From: Pontibacillus salicampi
GTDB taxonomy: Bacteria; Bacillota; Bacilli; Bacillales; BH030062
Direction: 5' to 3'
Assembly: GCF_042434395.1 (NCBI RefSeq)
Contig: NZ_JBHLTP010000013.1
Coordinates: 558,001-622,000, forward strand
DNA: 64,000 nucleotides
Shown: piece after piece, positions 1 through 9,317 of the stretch
How positions within the stretch are numbered: the first letter of the stretch is position 1
Layout: the number at the start of each line of letters is the position of its first letter
Program-made: the position numbers and the translations under genes
The notes under the pieces: generated by a model
Database searches by the model: none
What the model was told of the DNA's origin: nothing
The model's input: the letters and a program-made list of their open reading frames with translations, nothing else

Positions 1-1
1 A

Positions 2-271
2 AGAGAAGTTTTTCCTATGGTTATCCTTGAAGCTATGGCATCTGGTACTCCTGTCGTTTCTATTGATAGAGGTGGAATTAGAGAGGCAATCCAAGATCAA
101 GAAACTGGTATGATGGTTGATAAACATTGCAGCAAGGCTTTTAATGAAAAGATTGTTTCTTTAAAATCAGATTGCGAATTGAGAAATAGAATTATTGATG
201 CAGCCCGGAAAAAGGTGATAAGAGAATTCACTTCTAATAATATGGTTACAAAGACCTTTGAACAATATTAA
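2..271 (+). CDS. Glycosyltransferase family 4, C-terminal fragment
   Basis: This is the 3' end of a gene that starts before the window; the frame is open from base 2 and stops with TAA at 269-271. The visible protein begins REVFPMVILEAMASGTPVVS, followed by a GGIREAIQD-like segment. That is the nucleotide-sugar binding region of GT-B glycosyltransferases (Glycos_transf_1), where the Glu of the P-x-V-I-L-E-A-M motif contacts the donor sugar nucleotide. The acceptor and pathway (capsule, glycolipid or wall polymer) cannot be read from 89 residues. No clear terminator follows before yjzC. Confidence 0.85.
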   Translation, partial: REVFPMVILEAMASGTPVVSIDRGGIREAIQDQETGMMVDKHCSKAFNEKIVSLKSDCELRNRIIDAARKKVIREFTSNNMVTKTFEQY

Positions 272-440
272 TGGAATAAATTAAAAGTCACTTTGTATGA
301 CATTTAATACATTCCACCTCCATTTCATTAATATTAGAATATAATGTTTAACTAACAAAAATATGGGAATTACATCTATGTAGACAAGGTAAGGATGGTT
401 TACATTATCATCAAAAATTCTTAATAGGAGGTAGATTCTC

Positions 441-623
441 ATGGCACAACACACGTACAGAACAGGTGAAAAAGCACCAGAAGGCGGTAAGTTTAAAGTG
501 GAGAGTCTGGTTAGTGGAGGAAGATTAAGCAATCAAGATGATACACATGTAAACATGGATCAGGGAGATACGTTCCCTCCATCCCCATCTAGTAACGAAG
601 CAGCTAACTGGGTGAAAGCTTAA
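441..623 (+). CDS. yjzC: YjzC family small protein
   Basis: A 60-residue, hydrophilic, cysteine-free protein of the YjzC-like family of Bacillaceae, recognised by its N-terminal RTGEKAPEGGKF stretch and its GDTFPPSP motif. Function is unknown in the family; no signal peptide or membrane segment is present. A good ribosome site (AGGAGG, about 427-432) lies at normal distance before the ATG. It is a single-gene unit closed by a strong terminator at 633-672. The assignment rests on pattern memory of the family, not on an alignment. Confidence 0.8.
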   Translation: MAQHTYRTGEKAPEGGKFKVESLVSGGRLSNQDDTHVNMDQGDTFPPSPSSNEAANWVKA

Positions 624-632
624 TAGCTCATA

Positions 633-672
633 AAAAAGGTCCAGAGGAGGAAAAACCTCTGGACCTTTTTTA
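633..672 (+). terminator. Rho-independent terminator of yjzC (bidirectional)
   Basis: Perfect 10-bp stem GGTCCAGAGG / CCTCTGGACC with a short A-rich loop, flanked by an A run and a T run. It can end yjzC on the plus strand and the PfpI gene on the minus strand. Confidence 0.9.
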
Positions 673-682
673 TTATATAATA

Positions 683-1348
683 TTATTCTTCTAGTGCTTC
701 GATTAGTTTTTGAGCGGTGCTTTCACTGGACATTGGATTTTGGCCTGTTACAAGCTTTCCGTCACGAACAGAGAAAGCTGTCCAATCGTCACCGCGAACA
801 AATTCGGCTCCTTGCTCGCGAAGAGTTGATTCTAATAGGAAAGGCATGTAGCTGTCTAGTTCCATTCCGATTTCTTCGCTGTCTGTAAAGCCATTTACTT
901 GCTTACCTTTAACAATTGGAGTGCCGTCGGCGTACGTTGCATTTACAAGTCCAGCTGGACCGTGGCATACAGCTCCAATTACTTTATCGTTTTCAGCAAA
1001 TTGTTGTAGCGCATATTGAAGTATTTCACTATTAGGAAAATCAAACATAGTTCCATGTCCGCCTGGTAGGAAGATGGCGTCATATCCTTCATCTGCAATG
1101 CCCTTCGTTAGAGCTGTTGTATCCTCTAGCTGCTTACGAGCTTCTGCCCAATTTGGTGTTTCTTCCTCAGGGATACTGTTAGGATCTAACTCTACCTTGC
1201 CTCCGGAAATAGAGGTAACGCGAACGTTGTAGCCTTGTGCCTTGAACATGTTGTATGGTGCTGCAAACTCTTCTAACCATAGACCAGTTTTATGATCTTC
1301 TGTAATTTTAGTATGGTTGGTAACGACCATTAGTACGCTTTTAGCCAT
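683..1348 (-). CDS. DJ-1/PfpI family protein (type 1 glutamine amidotransferase fold)
   Basis: A 221-residue protein starting at MAKSVLMVVTNH. This start is preferred over an in-frame ATG 20 codons upstream because AAGGAGG sits just before it. The family includes Hsp31-like glyoxalase III/deglycase enzymes and stress chaperones. Visible landmarks are GLWLEE (Glu26), the PGGHG loop near 95-99 and the nucleophile elbow AVCHGPAG with Cys128-His129. There is no signal peptide, so it should act in the cytosol, possibly on methylglyoxal or on oxidised/glycated proteins; the exact substrate is inference. It converges with yjzC on a shared terminator. Confidence 0.9.
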   Translation of the reverse strand: MAKSVLMVVTNHTKITEDHKTGLWLEEFAAPYNMFKAQGYNVRVTSISGGKVELDPNSIPEEETPNWAEARKQLEDTTALTKGIADEGYDAIFLPGGHGTMFDFPNSEILQYALQQFAENDKVIGAVCHGPAGLVNATYADGTPIVKGKQVNGFTDSEEIGMELDSYMPFLLESTLREQGAEFVRGDDWTAFSVRDGKLVTGQNPMSSESTAQKLIEALEE

Positions 1349-1694
1349 GAATAGATCCTCCTTCAGTAATAACAATGGTTTTAATAGGGGGGGTTCCCCT
1401 ATGCACAAATCATTATAACGAGTGGTGATGAAAAACAGAAATTATGTGCTCATGTAGGTATGCTTCCCTATAAGGTAAATTCTTCCTATCCTCTTACTCG
1501 CTATCATGGAATACACCAATTTGTCCCTATTAACATGGACCTAGTCTTCCAAAATAGCACAAAATAATACAGATGGTGAGCAAGATTGTACAGAACGCTT
1601 TTCCCTTTTTATGGATAAAATCGTGTTATAGTTACAATGAATTCGCTTACAAACCAGTGAAGCGGAGATATTACCTGAAAAAAGGAGGAAGTTT
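1349..1694. other. Gene-free region between divergent pfpI-like and GH97 genes
   Basis: About 346 bases holding the two divergent 5' regions. A G run and AAGGAGG belong to the minus-strand gene, and AAAGGAGGAA precedes the plus-strand GH97 start. No confident promoter, operator or repeat could be picked by eye. Confidence 0.5.
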
Positions 1695-4600
1695 ATGAGG
1701 AAACGAATGTGGGTGGGTGTTCTGGTAATATGTCTAATGCTGCCTATAACCTTTAAGCACGTGTCGGCCGCAGCGGATACTACTCAAACCATTACCTCGC
1801 CGAATGGAAAAGTAAAAGTAGATGTTACCCTCGATAAGCAAGGAAAGCCTCATTATCAAGTAACGTACAATGGGGAAAAGATTGTAGAACCATCCTCTTT
1901 AGGGTTTGAATTTAAGGATCAGGCACCTCTTCAAGGAGATTTTACTATTGTAAATACCTCCACTACGACGTTTAATGAAGATTGGAAGCCGGTATGGGGA
2001 GAGAAGTCCTCCATTAAGAACCATTATAAACAATTGACGATTGAATTACAGGAGAAATCCGGTGATAAACGAAAGATGAATATGGAATTTAAGGTGTACG
2101 ATGACGGAATTGGATTCCGATACGTAATACCAGAGCAAAAAAATGTGAACAAGGACCTTCAAATTACCGCTGAACATACTGAATTTGCTTTTGCAGAGAA
2201 CAATACCTCCTGGTGGATTCCTAATGATTGGAATAGCTACGAGTATAACTACAACGAGACAAAGCTAGAAGAAGTAAAAGAAGTCAGTACCCCTCTTACA
2301 ATGAAAACACCTAAAGGAACACATGTCACTATTCATGAAGCTGCATTAATTGATTATTCCGGTATGGCGTTAAAAGCCGTAGAAGGAAAAGATAATGCAT
2401 TAACTAGTATTCTAGCACCTTATCCAAATAGTGAGGTGAAAGTAAAAAAAGATAAGCTGCCAGTTGAAACTCCATGGAGAACCATTCAATTGGGAGAGAC
2501 CGCTGGAGATTTAATGGAATCCGATATGATACTTAATTTAAATGAGCCGAATGCCATAGAGGACACCTCCTGGATTAACCCTATGAAATATGTAGGAATT
2601 TGGTGGGAAATGCATATCAGAAAGTCTACATGGGAATCAGGACCGAAGCACGGCGCTACTACAGAAAATGCCAAGAAATACATTGATTTTGCAAATGAAT
2701 ACTTAGATTCTGAAAACCAGCCAGTCGGCCTGCTTGTAGAAGGGTGGAATGTTGGCTGGGATGGTGACTGGACGGAGAATGGAGATTTATTCGATTTCAC
2801 TAAGCCTTATCCTGATTTTGACCTGGAGGAAGTGGTGAAATACGGGAAAGAAAAGAGTGTAGAGTACATTGCCCATAATGAAACAAGTGGAGATATACAG
2901 AATTACGAAGCTCAAATGGATGATGCCTATGATTTATATCAAAGCCTAGGAATTCATTCTATTAAAAGTGGATATGTAGCAGATAACGGCATTAAAGACC
3001 CAGAGGGTGAGACTCACCATGGGCAGTTCATGGTCAACCATTATTTAAATGCTGTCAAAAAAGCTGCTGACCACGAAATTATGATTAACACACACGAGCC
3101 CATTAAACCAACAGGTGTATATCGTACGTATCCTAACTGGATGAGCCGAGAAGGTGTTATGGGAATGGAATACAATGCATGGAGTGAGGGGAGCCCGCCT
3201 AATCATTTAACTGTAGTACCGTTTACGAGAATGATGGGAGGACCTGTCGATTACAACCCTGGCATTTTTGATGTACAGATTGAGGAGCAGCCAAATAATC
3301 GTGTTCACACAACAAGAGCTCAGCAAATTGCTGCCTATGTAACTCTTACGAGTGGAGTGCAAATGGTAACCGATTTGCCTGAGAATTATAAGGACGAGGA
3401 CGGAAATATATTACCTGAGTTTCAATTTATTAAAGACGTACCAGTTACATGGGACGATACAATGGTTCCAAATAGTGAAATAGGTAATTACATTACTGTT
3501 GTTCGTCGAAGCGGTGAGGAATGGTATGTCGGAAGTACAACAGATGAGAATGCTCGAGCAGTAGACGTATCACTAGACTTCCTTCCAGACGATAAGCAAT
3601 ATGTTGCTGAAATATATAGCGATGGAGCGGATGCGGACTGGGAGTCAAATCCGAATCCAGTATCTATCCATAAAGTAATAGTAGATTCGAAGGATACCCT
3701 TGTTGCTTCCATGGCAGCAGGTGGTGGACAGGCCGTCCGTATGTATCCTGCTTCCAAATCAGATCAAGATGAACTGCCTGAATATGAGGAGTCATCCGTT
3801 GATCTTGAGTATAAGGAGATTCCTTCCAGTATTCAATCAAATGATGAACTGAAGGTGACTGTGGAAGCGAAAAATGAAGGAAACACAATTGCTAGTAAGA
3901 CTGTAAACCTGATGGTGGATAATAAGAAAGTAGCAGAGAAGGCTGTACGGATTGATCCTGATAGCTCGAAAGCAGTAACACTCACCTATAATAAGCTGTT
4001 TGAAACAGGTGATTATCGAGTTGAAATAGAAGGGCTAAGTCCAAAAACGGTTACCGTAAAGGAGAAGAAGCCTACTTTTGCTTATAGCGGATTAGAAGTT
4101 TCAACAGATGATCAATCCATTACTGCGAAAGCTACCGTAACGAATTATGGTACTACGAAAGGGACTGTTACTGTTCCGCTTAAAGTTAATGGGAAAGTCG
4201 TGGATAGGAAAGAAGTAGAGGTTGATGCAGCACAGGGCGGTGCCAGTAAAAACGTAACCTTTGTCTATGATGCAAAGGAAGAAGCAGGTGCTTATGAAGT
4301 CTCTATAGGCGATACACCTACTAAGGTTGCTGCATTACCGACCATTCAGTTAGCAGGTGAATGGTTATTCCAAAGAGGGGATAATGAAGATTGGAAGAAG
4401 AAAGATGTAGATGAAAGCTCTTGGGATAAAGTTACTTTGCCAAATAGCTGGGAGAATCATTCTAATTACACAGAGGATAACGTGTTTGGCTGGTATCGTA
4501 AAACCATTACGATTCCAAAGGAATGGGAAGGCTATTCTCTTAAAGTGAAGCTTGGTCGTATTGATGATGTGGATCAAACCTTCGTGAACGGTCAAGAAGT

Positions 4601-5693
4601 AGGCCAATCCGGTACGTTCCCAACCGGGGAAGGGGAGCAAGGAATGGTATCTGCCTGGGACTGGGACAGAGAGTATGAGATTCCGGCAGAAGCTATCCAG
4701 TACGGAGAAGAGAATGTTATTAGTATTCGTGTCTTCGATGCCTCCTATGGTGGAGGAGTGTATGAAGGACCTCTTGGACCAATTGAGCTCGTAAAGAAAG
4801 AAAAGGAAGAGGAAAAGGATAAGTCGAAACGAATTGCTGGTGACGATCGATACAATACAGCTATACAAATTGCTCAGGAAGGATGGGAATCATCTGAAAC
4901 AGTTGTTATTGCTAGGGGAGATGATTTTGCCGACGCCTTAGCAGGTGCGCCTCTGGCCTACAAAGAGGACGCTCCCATTTTGTTGACAAAGACCGATGAT
5001 TTACTGAAAGAGGTCAAAGAGGAAATTAAACGTCTCGGTGCGAAGGATGCCATAATTCTTGGCGGACCAAATGCCATTTCTGGTTATGTTTCCTACCAAC
5101 TAGAGGGGATTGGTCTCCGTGTAGAACGAGTCAATGGGGACAACCGATACGGAACAGCAATGAATATAGCAGCTCGTCTAGATGGAAATCCAGATAAGGC
5201 TATCATTGCTAACGGGAGTCGTTTCCCAGACGCTTTAGCGGTAGCTCCATATGCAGCAGAAAATGGATATCCCATTTTATTAACGAAAGAGGATTCGCTG
5301 CCGAGTCAAACCGTAAAGGCGTTAAGGGGAATTAGCCAAACTGCTGTGGTTGGTGGACCAGGAGTAGTAAATGATGAGATTCTTACTGAATTGCCTCAAC
5401 CCACCCGATATAGTGGAGACGACCGTTATGAGACGGCAGCAGCTATTGCCAAAGAATTAAACAACACAGGAACAACAGCGTTTGTATCCACTGGTGAAGA
5501 ATTTGCCGACGCCCTAACTGGGTCGGTACTAGCAGCTAAGCAAGACGGAACGACCTTCTTAGTGAGAAAGGACAGAGCTCCAGACAGTATCAAGGAGGCT
5601 TATCAAGAGCTAGGTATAGAAACAACCTATATTCTAGGCGGTGAAAATGCAGTTAGTGAACAAGCTAAGAATGACTTAATGTCAAAAGAGTAA
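1695..5693 (+). CDS. Secreted GH97 glycoside hydrolase with jelly-roll and three CWB2 wall-anchor repeats
   Basis: A 1332-residue multidomain exoenzyme. Order: signal peptide (1-26, VSA-A cleavage likely); GH97 N-terminal beta-sandwich (about 30-300); TIM-barrel (about 310-600) with HEPIKPTG (Glu468) and MGMEYNAW (Glu492), matching the positions of the catalytic carboxylates of inverting GH97 alpha-glucosidases; GH97 C-terminal domain (to about 690); two CARDB/Ig-like segments (about 700-885); a galactose-binding-like jelly roll (about 890-1035); then three cell-wall-binding repeat 2 modules with RIAGDDRYNTA, RVNGDNRYGTA and RYSGDDRYETA openings. GH97 members act on alpha-glucosides or alpha-galactosides; most known ones are Bacteroidota proteins of about 700 residues, so this fusion is long. 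It is probably displayed on the wall. AAAGGAGG precedes the ATG; a terminator follows. Confidence 0.93.
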   Translation: MRKRMWVGVLVICLMLPITFKHVSAAADTTQTITSPNGKVKVDVTLDKQGKPHYQVTYNGEKIVEPSSLGFEFKDQAPLQGDFTIVNTSTTTFNEDWKPVWGEKSSIKNHYKQLTIELQEKSGDKRKMNMEFKVYDDGIGFRYVIPEQKNVNKDLQITAEHTEFAFAENNTSWWIPNDWNSYEYNYNETKLEEVKEVSTPLTMKTPKGTHVTIHEAALIDYSGMALKAVEGKDNALTSILAPYPNSEVKVKKDKLPVETPWRTIQLGETAGDLMESDMILNLNEPNAIEDTSWINPMKYVGIWWEMHIRKSTWESGPKHGATTENAKKYIDFANEYLDSENQPVGLLVEGWNVGWDGDWTENGDLFDFTKPYPDFDLEEVVKYGKEKSVEYIAHNETSGDIQNYEAQMDDAYDLYQSLGIHSIKSGYVADNGIKDPEGETHHGQFMVNHYLNAVKKAADHEIMINTHEPIKPTGVYRTYPNWMSREGVMGMEYNAWSEGSPPNHLTVVPFTRMMGGPVDYNPGIFDVQIEEQPNNRVHTTRAQQIAAYVTLTSGVQMVTDLPENYKDEDGNILPEFQFIKDVPVTWDDTMVPNSEIGNYITVVRRSGEEWYVGSTTDENARAVDVSLDFLPDDKQYVAEIYSDGADADWESNPNPVSIHKVIVDSKDTLVASMAAGGGQAVRMYPASKSDQDELPEYEESSVDLEYKEIPSSIQSNDELKVTVEAKNEGNTIASKTVNLMVDNKKVAEKAVRIDPDSSKAVTLTYNKLFETGDYRVEIEGLSPKTVTVKEKKPTFAYSGLEVSTDDQSITAKATVTNYGTTKGTVTVPLKVNGKVVDRKEVEVDAAQGGASKNVTFVYDAKEEAGAYEVSIGDTPTKVAALPTIQLAGEWLFQRGDNEDWKKKDVDESSWDKVTLPNSWENHSNYTEDNVFGWYRKTITIPKEWEGYSLKVKLGRIDDVDQTFVNGQEVGQSGTFPTGEGEQGMVSAWDWDREYEIPAEAIQYGEENVISIRVFDASYGGGVYEGPLGPIELVKKEKEEEKDKSKRIAGDDRYNTAIQIAQEGWESSETVVIARGDDFADALAGAPLAYKEDAPILLTKTDDLLKEVKEEIKRLGAKDAIILGGPNAISGYVSYQLEGIGLRVERVNGDNRYGTAMNIAARLDGNPDKAIIANGSRFPDALAVAPYAAENGYPILLTKEDSLPSQTVKALRGISQTAVVGGPGVVNDEILTELPQPTRYSGDDRYETAAAIAKELNNTGTTAFVSTGEEFADALTGSVLAAKQDGTTFLVRKDRAPDSIKEAYQELGIETTYILGGENAVSEQAKNDLMSKE

Positions 5694-5703
5694 TAGATAT
5701 AGG

Positions 5704-5738
5704 ACCTCTCTGTTGCACGTCAGCGGAGAGGTTTTTTT
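5704..5738 (+). terminator. Terminator of the GH97 gene
   Basis: ACCTCTC / GAGAGGT stem around a roughly 15-nt loop, followed by seven T residues, just after the stop at 5693. Confidence 0.75.
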
Positions 5739-5831
5739 CTGTTTATCATTTGTGGAAGGGATTCCATAGGTGCACATAGAAAGGAATAGAAAAGGTTTAC
5801 ATTTTTTAAAGAGAAAGAGGAGGATGTTAGG

Positions 5832-6590
5832 ATGGTAAAAATGGGCTTACAACTATATTCTATTAAAGAAGAAATTGAAAAGGATTTTCTTGGTACAGTA
5901 GAAAAAGTGGCAGATATGGGATATGATGGGGTACAATTTGCAGGGTTTTATGAAACACCAGCAGCTCAGGTAAAAGAACTCCTTCAGAGAAAACACATTA
6001 CTTCAGCAGGGGCCCACGTGCCGTTTGACCAGCTCCAAGGCGCGAACCTGGATAGGACTTTTTCCTATCAACAGGCTATTGGGAACGATTTACTCATTTG
6101 CCCTTATTATCCGAAGGAAGAACTACAGACGAAAGACGATTTTATTCGATTGGCCGAATCCTTAAATGAAATCGGACAAAAATGCAGGGAGAATGGATTT
6201 CTTTTCGCTTATCACAATCATGATTTTGAGTTCAAAAAGTTTAACGGTAAAACAGGATTTGAGATGCTATTTGACTATACAAGAGAAGAATATGTGAAGC
6301 TAGAGCTTGATTGTTATTGGGCTGTTTATGCAGGCTTTGATCCTAGAAAAATTATGGACAAGTACGAGAACCGAGTTATTTCCCTACATATAAAAGATAT
6401 CAAAGTGGAAAACAATCAAAAAGTGAGCACAGAAATTGGTGCAGGTGAACTAGATATTACCGGTATCATTGATAAGGCCGTGTCCCATAACGTCCAATGG
6501 TTTATTGTGGAGCAGGAGCATTTTGAACGGGATATGCTGGAAAGCACGATGTGGAATGCTCGCACATTACGCAGTTTAATAGGAATGTAA
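5832..6590 (+). CDS. Sugar phosphate isomerase/epimerase family protein (xylose isomerase-like TIM barrel)
   Basis: 252 residues starting MVKMGLQLYSIK, with AGAGGAGGA as ribosome site. AP endonuclease 2/xylose isomerase-like fold: LQLYSIKEEI at strand 1, YDGVQFAGF, GAHVP, YHNHDFEF (metal-binding His/Asp region near 130) and ELDCYW, with LHIKDIK and IVEQEH near the C-terminus. These are the usual metal ligands of IolE/IolH/hydroxypyruvate-isomerase-type proteins. Substrate unknown. It lies alone between the GH97 gene and a convergent yitT-type gene whose stop is only 4 bases away. A link to catabolism of sugars released by the GH97 enzyme is possible but unproven. Confidence 0.88.
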   Translation: MVKMGLQLYSIKEEIEKDFLGTVEKVADMGYDGVQFAGFYETPAAQVKELLQRKHITSAGAHVPFDQLQGANLDRTFSYQQAIGNDLLICPYYPKEELQTKDDFIRLAESLNEIGQKCRENGFLFAYHNHDFEFKKFNGKTGFEMLFDYTREEYVKLELDCYWAVYAGFDPRKIMDKYENRVISLHIKDIKVENNQKVSTEIGAGELDITGIIDKAVSHNVQWFIVEQEHFERDMLESTMWNARTLRSLIGM

Positions 6591-6594
6591 CAAG

Positions 6595-7182
6595 TTAACT
6601 GCTTAGTACCATCCGGGACGTGCATAGTGTTGTGGCTATGGCGACGCTGGCGATGGTAAGAGCTGACAAAATCAGAGTTTGGGTGGAAAACAACAAGCCG
6701 CCAACGATAATAACCGTGAAGTCTATTAGAAAAATGACAACACCTACGTTCATTTTTGCTGTATCGGCAATCATCTGTGCTAACAGATCAGTACCGCCGG
6801 TGCTTGTCTGATAACGAAGCATTAAACCAATACCGAGACCAACAAGGATACCTCCAATAAACGCACTGACCGCTGGAGGAATGGAAAGGTGATACGACCG
6901 TAAACTGCTAAATAAATCAATAAAAAAAGAAGAAAGCAGTAGTCCATGCAGGCTATTATAGAAATACGAACGGTAGCGAAACCAAGCAATGGTAAAGATA
7001 GGGATACTGATGAGGATGATAGTCAGCCCCGTCTTTAGCCCCCACAAATAGTTTGCAATAAGACCGATGCCAATGACGCCACCATCCAAGACATGGTCTG
7101 GAATAAGGAAAATATTAATACCCAACCCTAACAAAAAGCTCCCTATAACGATAACTATAGCTTTAGTCAATAGTTCATTCAT
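6595..7182 (-). CDS. YitT family integral membrane protein (short form)
   Basis: A 195-residue, very hydrophobic protein with five to six predicted membrane helices and the family landmarks GLGINIFLIPDHVLDGGVIG, GILVGLGIGL and RYQTSTGGTDLLAQ. Canonical YitT/YqfU proteins are about 280 residues and carry a C-terminal DUF2179 domain; here the protein stops after the membrane part, so that cytosolic domain is absent. The start has AAGGTGG at good distance. The physiological role of the family is unknown. It is transcribed alone, tail-to-tail with the sugar isomerase-like gene. Confidence 0.85.
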   Translation of the reverse strand: MNELLTKAIVIVIGSFLLGLGINIFLIPDHVLDGGVIGIGLIANYLWGLKTGLTIILISIPIFTIAWFRYRSYFYNSLHGLLLSSFFIDLFSSLRSYHLSIPPAVSAFIGGILVGLGIGLMLRYQTSTGGTDLLAQMIADTAKMNVGVVIFLIDFTVIIVGGLLFSTQTLILSALTIASVAIATTLCTSRMVLSS

Positions 7183-7325
7183 TTGGCACCACCTTCATAG
7201 GACAGGTTAGTGCTATGTATATTCAGCCCTTGTACAAAATATCCTCATTAGAACGAATGATGACGGGTCCTTCTTGTAAACTAGCTATTGAAAATGATAA
7301 GCAAAGAGGTACACACAATTAGAGT

Positions 7326-7386
7326 AAGTAGTTCAATTTTGGAGTACAATATTGCAATTTGTACCCCTTAATTAAACTACTTTTTT
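7326..7386 (+). terminator. Orphan terminator-like hairpin upstream of the lipoprotein gene
   Basis: A long interrupted stem: AAGTAGTT / AACTACTT, AATT / AATT and GTACAA / TTGTAC, ending in six T residues. It points in the plus direction although no plus-strand gene ends nearby, since the neighbour is the minus-strand yitT. The rest of the 7183-7546 gap shows nothing recognisable beyond an AGGAGG site before 7547. Confidence 0.6.
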
Positions 7387-7546
7387 CATGTGAAAATGTA
7401 GTCGAAATTGTAGGGTAAACTGCATTTTAATCTACATTACTAATTATGTGATTTGGAAGATTTTTGGTATTAATATGGTAAAATGAGTTAAACAGCGTTA
7501 TTCAACTAACGAGGCAGTTTAGCAGAATAAGAACAGGAGGATTAAC

Positions 7547-8005
7547 ATGAAAACTTTTATTATGCCCCTTGCAATTATGGTCTTATGTTTAAGTGCTTGT
7601 TCGAATAATGAAGAAATCATAAAATTTAAAGATAAGAGTTTTGCTAATACACTACATATACAAAAGGTGGAAAACAATTCTTCATCTGAAGAGGTGAGCA
7701 AAATGGTTACAGATAAAGATAAAATAAAAGAAGTTTTATCTATGGTAGAAGGTCTAAAGGCTGAGGAAATCAATAAAGATACCTTTATGGAGAAATTGAA
7801 ATCACAAAGTGTTTATATGTTTGCTTTCTTTCAGGGCGATGGAAAGAATACTGAAAAGGGAAAATATGCTTTTAATATTTTAGAAGATGGAACTATCCTT
7901 TTCCATTACGATAGAGTTGATAATCCCGGTACTCCTCTTATTACAACTGACAAGAATAAAGATTTGTTAGATAAGATGAAACAGAAGTTAGATTTAAATT
8001 TATGA
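7547..8005 (+). CDS. Putative lipoprotein of unknown function
   Basis: 152 residues with a lipoprotein signal peptide: MKTFIM, a hydrophobic core and the lipobox LSAC (Cys18), followed by a charged mature domain of about 130 residues rich in Lys, Asp and Glu. No known domain is recognised; the segment FFQGDGKNTEKGKYAF followed by HYDRV reads like a small beta-rich extracytoplasmic domain. AGGAGG lies about 6 bases before the ATG. Expected to be anchored to the outer face of the membrane. Its AT-rich composition is a little different from its neighbours. It stands alone between two hairpins. Confidence 0.75.
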   Translation: MKTFIMPLAIMVLCLSACSNNEEIIKFKDKSFANTLHIQKVENNSSSEEVSKMVTDKDKIKEVLSMVEGLKAEEINKDTFMEKLKSQSVYMFAFFQGDGKNTEKGKYAFNILEDGTILFHYDRVDNPGTPLITTDKNKDLLDKMKQKLDLNL

Positions 8006-8023
8006 ATATGGATATACCAACGA

Positions 8024-8068
8024 AAAATGAGCTTCAAATTGCTATGCAATTCAACGCTCATTTTAGAA
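8024..8068 (+). terminator. Probable terminator after the lipoprotein gene
   Basis: Stem AAAATGAGC / GCTCATTTT enclosing a second stem (CAAATTG / CAATT), 19 bases after the stop codon. The T run after it is short, so strength is uncertain. Confidence 0.55.
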
Positions 8069-8142
8069 TATATTTTCGCTTTTTGTGCTCCAAAACTGAA
8101 CTACTTACAATTAGAAGTGCACCTCTTTTTTCTATGCGAGTC

Positions 8143-9159
8143 TTAAGAAGACACTTCGCTAACCTCTACCCTTCGCCCGTGTTGATGGGATAGGCTGGCA
8201 GCTTCATTCACAACCGTCAGCCAGTAAGCGTCCTGTTTACGAATATCTGGTTCCCTTCCCTCTAATATAGCAGCCGCCCATTGCTCCATAGGCATCGGAT
8301 GTTTGGAAGGAATTTCTGTTGGTGTTATCCATTCATGTGGATTAAGGTGATTACTTTTTATACGGATATGCCCTTGCTCAATCATTAGAGTGCCTTCCGT
8401 TCCGTATAGCTCTAATTGAAAAGGACTCCCGTAGGAAAGAAAGCTAGATTCCAACACGGCTGTCACACCAGATTCATACTCCACAATAGCAGCGGCATGA
8501 TCATCAACCCCTTTATTCATTAAGGATTGCAGACGACCAGTAACAGCCAGTGGAGCTCCGGCTAATCGATTAGCAAGGTAGATAGGATGCGCCCCTAAAT
8601 CCATTAAAGCTCCCCCGCCTGCAGCCTGTTTATCAAAAAAACGTTCCGGAAGCCAACCATTCGGGTTTAATTCACTAGGTACTGCACCATTATGAGCGAC
8701 CCGGCAGCGAATCATACTCAAATCACCCAACAGCTGTTCTTCCACTACTTGTTGTGCGTAAGCATAATATGGAGATGCCAGACGTGGTAAAGAAATCATA
8801 AATTGTACATCAGATTGTTCCATCGCTGCAAAAAGCTCTTCACATTCTTTCCCTGTAAACGCAAGCACCTTCTCCGTGAAAATATGCTTGCCATGACTCA
8901 CTGCAGCACTGATAATTTCGGTATGTAGATGAGTAGGGGAAGAAACAATAACCCCATCAATAGCGTCATTCGACAAGACATCCTGTAACTCCTGAACAAA
9001 AGGTACCTCCATCTCCTCAGCCCATTGCTTCCCTCTTTCAGCATCTTCATCCCATATCATATCCACAGAGATGGAAGCGTGGTCTAAAGCTTCCTTAGCG
9101 TAGTCCGTTGCATGCACATGCCACTTACTTAATAAAGCTACTCGTATCAAGAACCTCAC
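8143..9159 (-). CDS. Gfo/Idh/MocA family NAD(P)-dependent oxidoreductase
   Basis: About 338 residues. N-terminal Rossmann domain starts almost at residue 1 (IRVALLSKWHVHA), with DMIWDED as the end of strand 2, SSPTHLH and the EKVLAF motif corresponding to the conserved EKP of the family; the substrate domain contains GGALMDLGAHPIYLAN, whose Asp and His line the active site. Family members oxidise or isomerise sugars and inositols; this substrate is unknown. The start is uncertain: a GTG at 9159 or a TTG at 9150, both close to GAGGTGAGG. It is transcribed alone; neighbours suggest no pathway. Confidence 0.9.
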   Translation of the reverse strand: MRFLIRVALLSKWHVHATDYAKEALDHASISVDMIWDEDAERGKQWAEEMEVPFVQELQDVLSNDAIDGVIVSSPTHLHTEIISAAVSHGKHIFTEKVLAFTGKECEELFAAMEQSDVQFMISLPRLASPYYAYAQQVVEEQLLGDLSMIRCRVAHNGAVPSELNPNGWLPERFFDKQAAGGGALMDLGAHPIYLANRLAGAPLAVTGRLQSLMNKGVDDHAAAIVEYESGVTAVLESSFLSYGSPFQLELYGTEGTLMIEQGHIRIKSNHLNPHEWITPTEIPSKHPMPMEQWAAAILEGREPDIRKQDAYWLTVVNEAASLSHQHGRRVEVSEVSS

Positions 9160-9317
9160 CTCACTAGTATGTATTTCTTTTCCATCTTATCATGAGGCTA
9201 CTTAACGTAGGGGAGAATTAGTAATTTTTTTATATGGTAAGGGGGAGGGGTGTATCATTTGGGAAAGCGGTTAAAGTTTAGTAGGAAAGCGCCAGCACAC
9301 GAAAAAAAGCGAGTGTA

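Noticed and set aside
4365..4868. 167-codon minus-strand frame inside the GH97 gene
   Set aside because: Antisense shadow of a well-supported coding region.
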